Source of the DNA: Acidobacteriota bacterium
GTDB lineage: Bacteria; Acidobacteriota; Blastocatellia; Pyrinomonadales; Pyrinomonadaceae
NCBI GenBank assembly: GCA_029777145.1
Contig: JAKOSS010000175.1
Span: forward strand, 1-7,183
Length of the DNA: 7,183 nt
Reading direction: 5' to 3'
The position numbers and the translations under genes are program-made. This document shows, piece by piece, positions 6,207 through 7,183 of this stretch (position 1 is its first letter; each line of letters begins with the position of its first letter). The notes under the pieces were generated by a model. The model searched no databases and was not told the origin of the DNA. It saw nothing but the letters and a program-made list of their open reading frames with translations.

Positions 6207-6494
6207 TTATGCAGCCTTAAGTCCGCCGCTCGTCTCGTATTCCGGAAACATAATGATCGCAGGATGTATGCCGAATGCCTGTGCAAGTTGCTCGGCGCGT
6301 CGTTTTCCGATCTCAAGTCGACCGTTCTCAAGCGCGCTGATGTTGGAAGGTGAGATACCGCAACGGATTGAAAGCTCTTCCTGGGTCCATTCCTTGAGTT
6401 CCCGCAACATTCTGATCACTTCGCCCGTCGTGAGCGCGGTCCGTGGAACGGCATCAACAAATTCATTTTGATCAATATTCATATCAATACTCAT
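6207..6494 (-). CDS. HigA-like XRE-family antitoxin
   Basis: This 95-residue protein is read from the ATG at 6494, overlapping the toxin gene end by 11 bp. Another ATG at 6482 and a TTG at 6515 are possible starts. Residues about 26-80 form a Cro/C1-type helix-turn-helix domain: VIRMLRELKEWTQEELSIRCGISPSNISALENGR, with the recognition helix around 48-57. It is followed by EQLAQAFGIHPAIIMFPEY, typical of single-domain XRE proteins. The overlap with an upstream RelE-superfamily toxin marks it as the antitoxin, which should neutralise the toxin and, alone or in complex, repress the shared promoter. Toxin-first order is characteristic of higBA systems. The short N-terminal tail (1-20) could be the toxin-contacting or disordered segment. 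Confidence 0.87.
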   Translation of the reverse strand: MSIDMNIDQNEFVDAVPRTALTTGEVIRMLRELKEWTQEELSIRCGISPSNISALENGRLEIGKRRAEQLAQAFGIHPAIIMFPEYETSGGLKAA

Positions 6495-6756
6495 GCGGCG
6501 TGATCTCAAGGACAAGAACGGTCACCACATCGCGGTCGACGACATATATCACCCGATACTGAAGATTCAGGCGGGATGACCGTTGACCGGCACGGTCGCC
6601 AATAAGCTTTTCATCATGAAATCCCGGAAACTCTCTCAGTTTGTCGGGACCGTGCCGATAGACCAACTCTTTCCAAAGTTCGTATTTCTGCAGAACAGAC
6701 CGATTCAGTTTGCGGCAGATCTTGTCGATAGTTCTGTGTTCCTTTATCTGCCACAT
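6484..6756 (-). CDS. HigB/RelE-superfamily toxin (putative mRNA interferase)
   Basis: This 90-residue protein is read from the ATG at 6756; an in-frame TTG at 6762 would add two residues. It fits the RelE/ParE-superfamily fold by size and pattern. N-terminal helices (WQIKEHRTIDKICRKLNRSVLQKYELWKELV) are followed by a strand-rich half with GFHDEKLIG, then RSSRLNLQYRVIY (59-71) and a terminal LEITPHEY. R59, R62, R68, Y71 and H88/Y90 are candidates for the catalytic basic and aromatic residues by analogy with RelE, YoeB and HigB. Family toxins usually cleave mRNA in the ribosomal A site, but ParE-type gyrase poisons share the fold, so the target is inferred. It is first in a two-gene operon with the XRE antitoxin. 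The pair looks AT-richer than the surrounding genes, suggesting acquisition. Confidence 0.87.
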   Translation of the reverse strand: MWQIKEHRTIDKICRKLNRSVLQKYELWKELVYRHGPDKLREFPGFHDEKLIGDRAGQRSSRLNLQYRVIYVVDRDVVTVLVLEITPHEY

Positions 6757-6765
6757 TCTCAAAAA

Positions 6766-6790
6766 TGATAACTTATCAATATCGATAAGT
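6766..6790 (-). promoter_or_regulatory. Toxin-antitoxin operator with overlapping GATAA palindromes
   Basis: Two overlapping inverted repeats lie just upstream of the toxin start. TGATAA-C-TTATCA (6766-6778) is a perfect palindrome, and ACTTATC (6771-6777) pairs with GATAAGT (6784-6790) across 6 nt. This gives three alternating half-sites: GATAA at 6767, TTATC at 6773 and GATAA at 6784. A possible minus-strand -35 TTGAGA (6806-6811) lies 17 nt from TTATCG (6783-6788), so the sites would overlap the -10. Binding by the XRE antitoxin is the expected autoregulation. Confidence 0.65.
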
Positions 6791-6862
6791 AAACACCTTT
6801 GTCGGTCTCAAGAACCCGCAACCGACTTTCCGTCGCTCGGATCGTCGATGGCGGACAACACG

Positions 6863-6896
6863 AATCTCGGAATCTTGGAATTTGGAATCCTGGAAT
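6863..6896. repeat. ggaatctt-type repeat cluster 3
   Basis: Degenerate units ggaatctt, ggaattt, ggaatcct and ggaat follow one another here, in the same orientation as the right part of the cluster at 6161-6202. No left arm or TTACxTGGT loop is present. The cluster lies between the toxin-antitoxin promoter and the start of the gene at 6958. Confidence 0.8.
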
Positions 6897-6957
6897 ATCT
6901 CCGTCACAAATCTCCGCCGCTCGGTGTTTTCCTTTCAACAGCCCAAGGAGAGCACTT

Positions 6958-7183
6958 ATGAAAAAATTGGTTTCGGTATTTCTGGCGGTCGTCGTGATCG
7001 TCATCGGACAGTACGTCATCGTCGCCCAGAGCGTCGTCAGCGGCAAGTGGAGCGCCGAGTTCAACACCGAGAAAGCGGACAAGATCCAATTGAATTTCTC
7101 GCGGAGCGACGATCGCGGCCGCAATCGCTTCGGTTCGAGCTACGATCTCAGCGACCTTCAGGGACTTTCGTCGTCGCAGATCA
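6958..7183 (+). CDS. Exported protein of unknown function (N-terminal part)
   Basis: The ATG at 6958 has a strong Shine-Dalgarno AAGGAG (6945-6950) 7 nt upstream and the frame stays open for 75 codons to the window end. The N-terminus MKKLVSVFLAVVVIVIGQYVIVA is a signal peptide, probably cut near residue 23; an uncleaved membrane anchor is possible. The mature part begins SGKWSAEF and continues with alternating polar and hydrophobic residues, IQLNFSRSDDRG and YDLSDLQGL, suggesting a beta-rich domain. I have an impression of similar short exported proteins in Acidobacteriota but cannot name a family. It points away from the toxin-antitoxin pair and has no visible functional link to it. Confidence 0.75.
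   Translation, partial: MKKLVSVFLAVVVIVIGQYVIVAQSVVSGKWSAEFNTEKADKIQLNFSRSDDRGRNRFGSSYDLSDLQGLSSSQI

Noticed and set aside
6108..6353. Small plus-strand open frame containing W-N-L-G-I-L-E peptides
   Set aside because: The peptide comes from the 8-bp repeat and the frame runs antisense into the antitoxin gene; no Shine-Dalgarno is seen.
6875..6901. TTGGAA-N15-TATCTC as promoter of the gene at 6958
   Set aside because: Both boxes fall in or at the edge of the repeat cluster, the spacing is short and the -10 match is poor.

Overview
The window looks like a chromosomal piece of a GC-rich Gram-negative-type bacterium. A member of the Acidobacteriota (Blastocatellia/Pyrinomonadales-like) is my best guess. 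This rests on gene style: a TPR-CHAT protein beside a subtilase and an ECF sigma factor, an exported creatininase-family protein, and the look of the partial protein at the right edge. No marker gene is present, so the taxonomy is an inference.

Left block (1-4961, all minus strand). In transcription order it holds a large cytoplasmic TPR-CHAT cysteine protease with an intact His/Cys dyad, an exported subtilisin-like S8 protease with an intact Asp/His/Ser triad, a group IV (ECF) sigma-70 factor, and the first 18 codons of a further gene cut by the window edge. That partial gene may encode an anti-sigma-like protein. The intergenic regions upstream of the S8 gene and upstream of the partial gene share a two-box motif, TGTATTTTTC-N12-TGACTTAG on the minus strand, with identical 12-nt spacing. 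I read this as a shared promoter or operator, possibly the target of the encoded sigma factor. The block resembles a protease-gated sigma-factor circuit. The best-known precedent pairing a TPR-CHAT protease with an ECF sigma is the type III-E CRISPR (Craspase) locus, but no CRISPR component is visible here.

Middle (4962-5883). A short divergent intergenic region carries a good sigma-70-like promoter for a secreted creatininase-family amidohydrolase on the plus strand. Its -10 core is nearly palindromic and may also fire toward the CHAT gene.

Right block (5884-7183). A 323-nt gene-free stretch is filled with tandem 8-bp repeats (gattccaa), two copies of a hairpin with a conserved TTAC(G/T)TGGT loop, and a separate nested inverted repeat. 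A type II toxin-antitoxin pair follows on the minus strand: a HigB/RelE-like toxin first, then an overlapping HigA-like XRE antitoxin, with GATAA/TTATC palindromes at its promoter. Related repeats lie on both sides of the pair, suggesting an inserted accessory module. A second exported protein of unknown function starts at 6958 and runs off the window.
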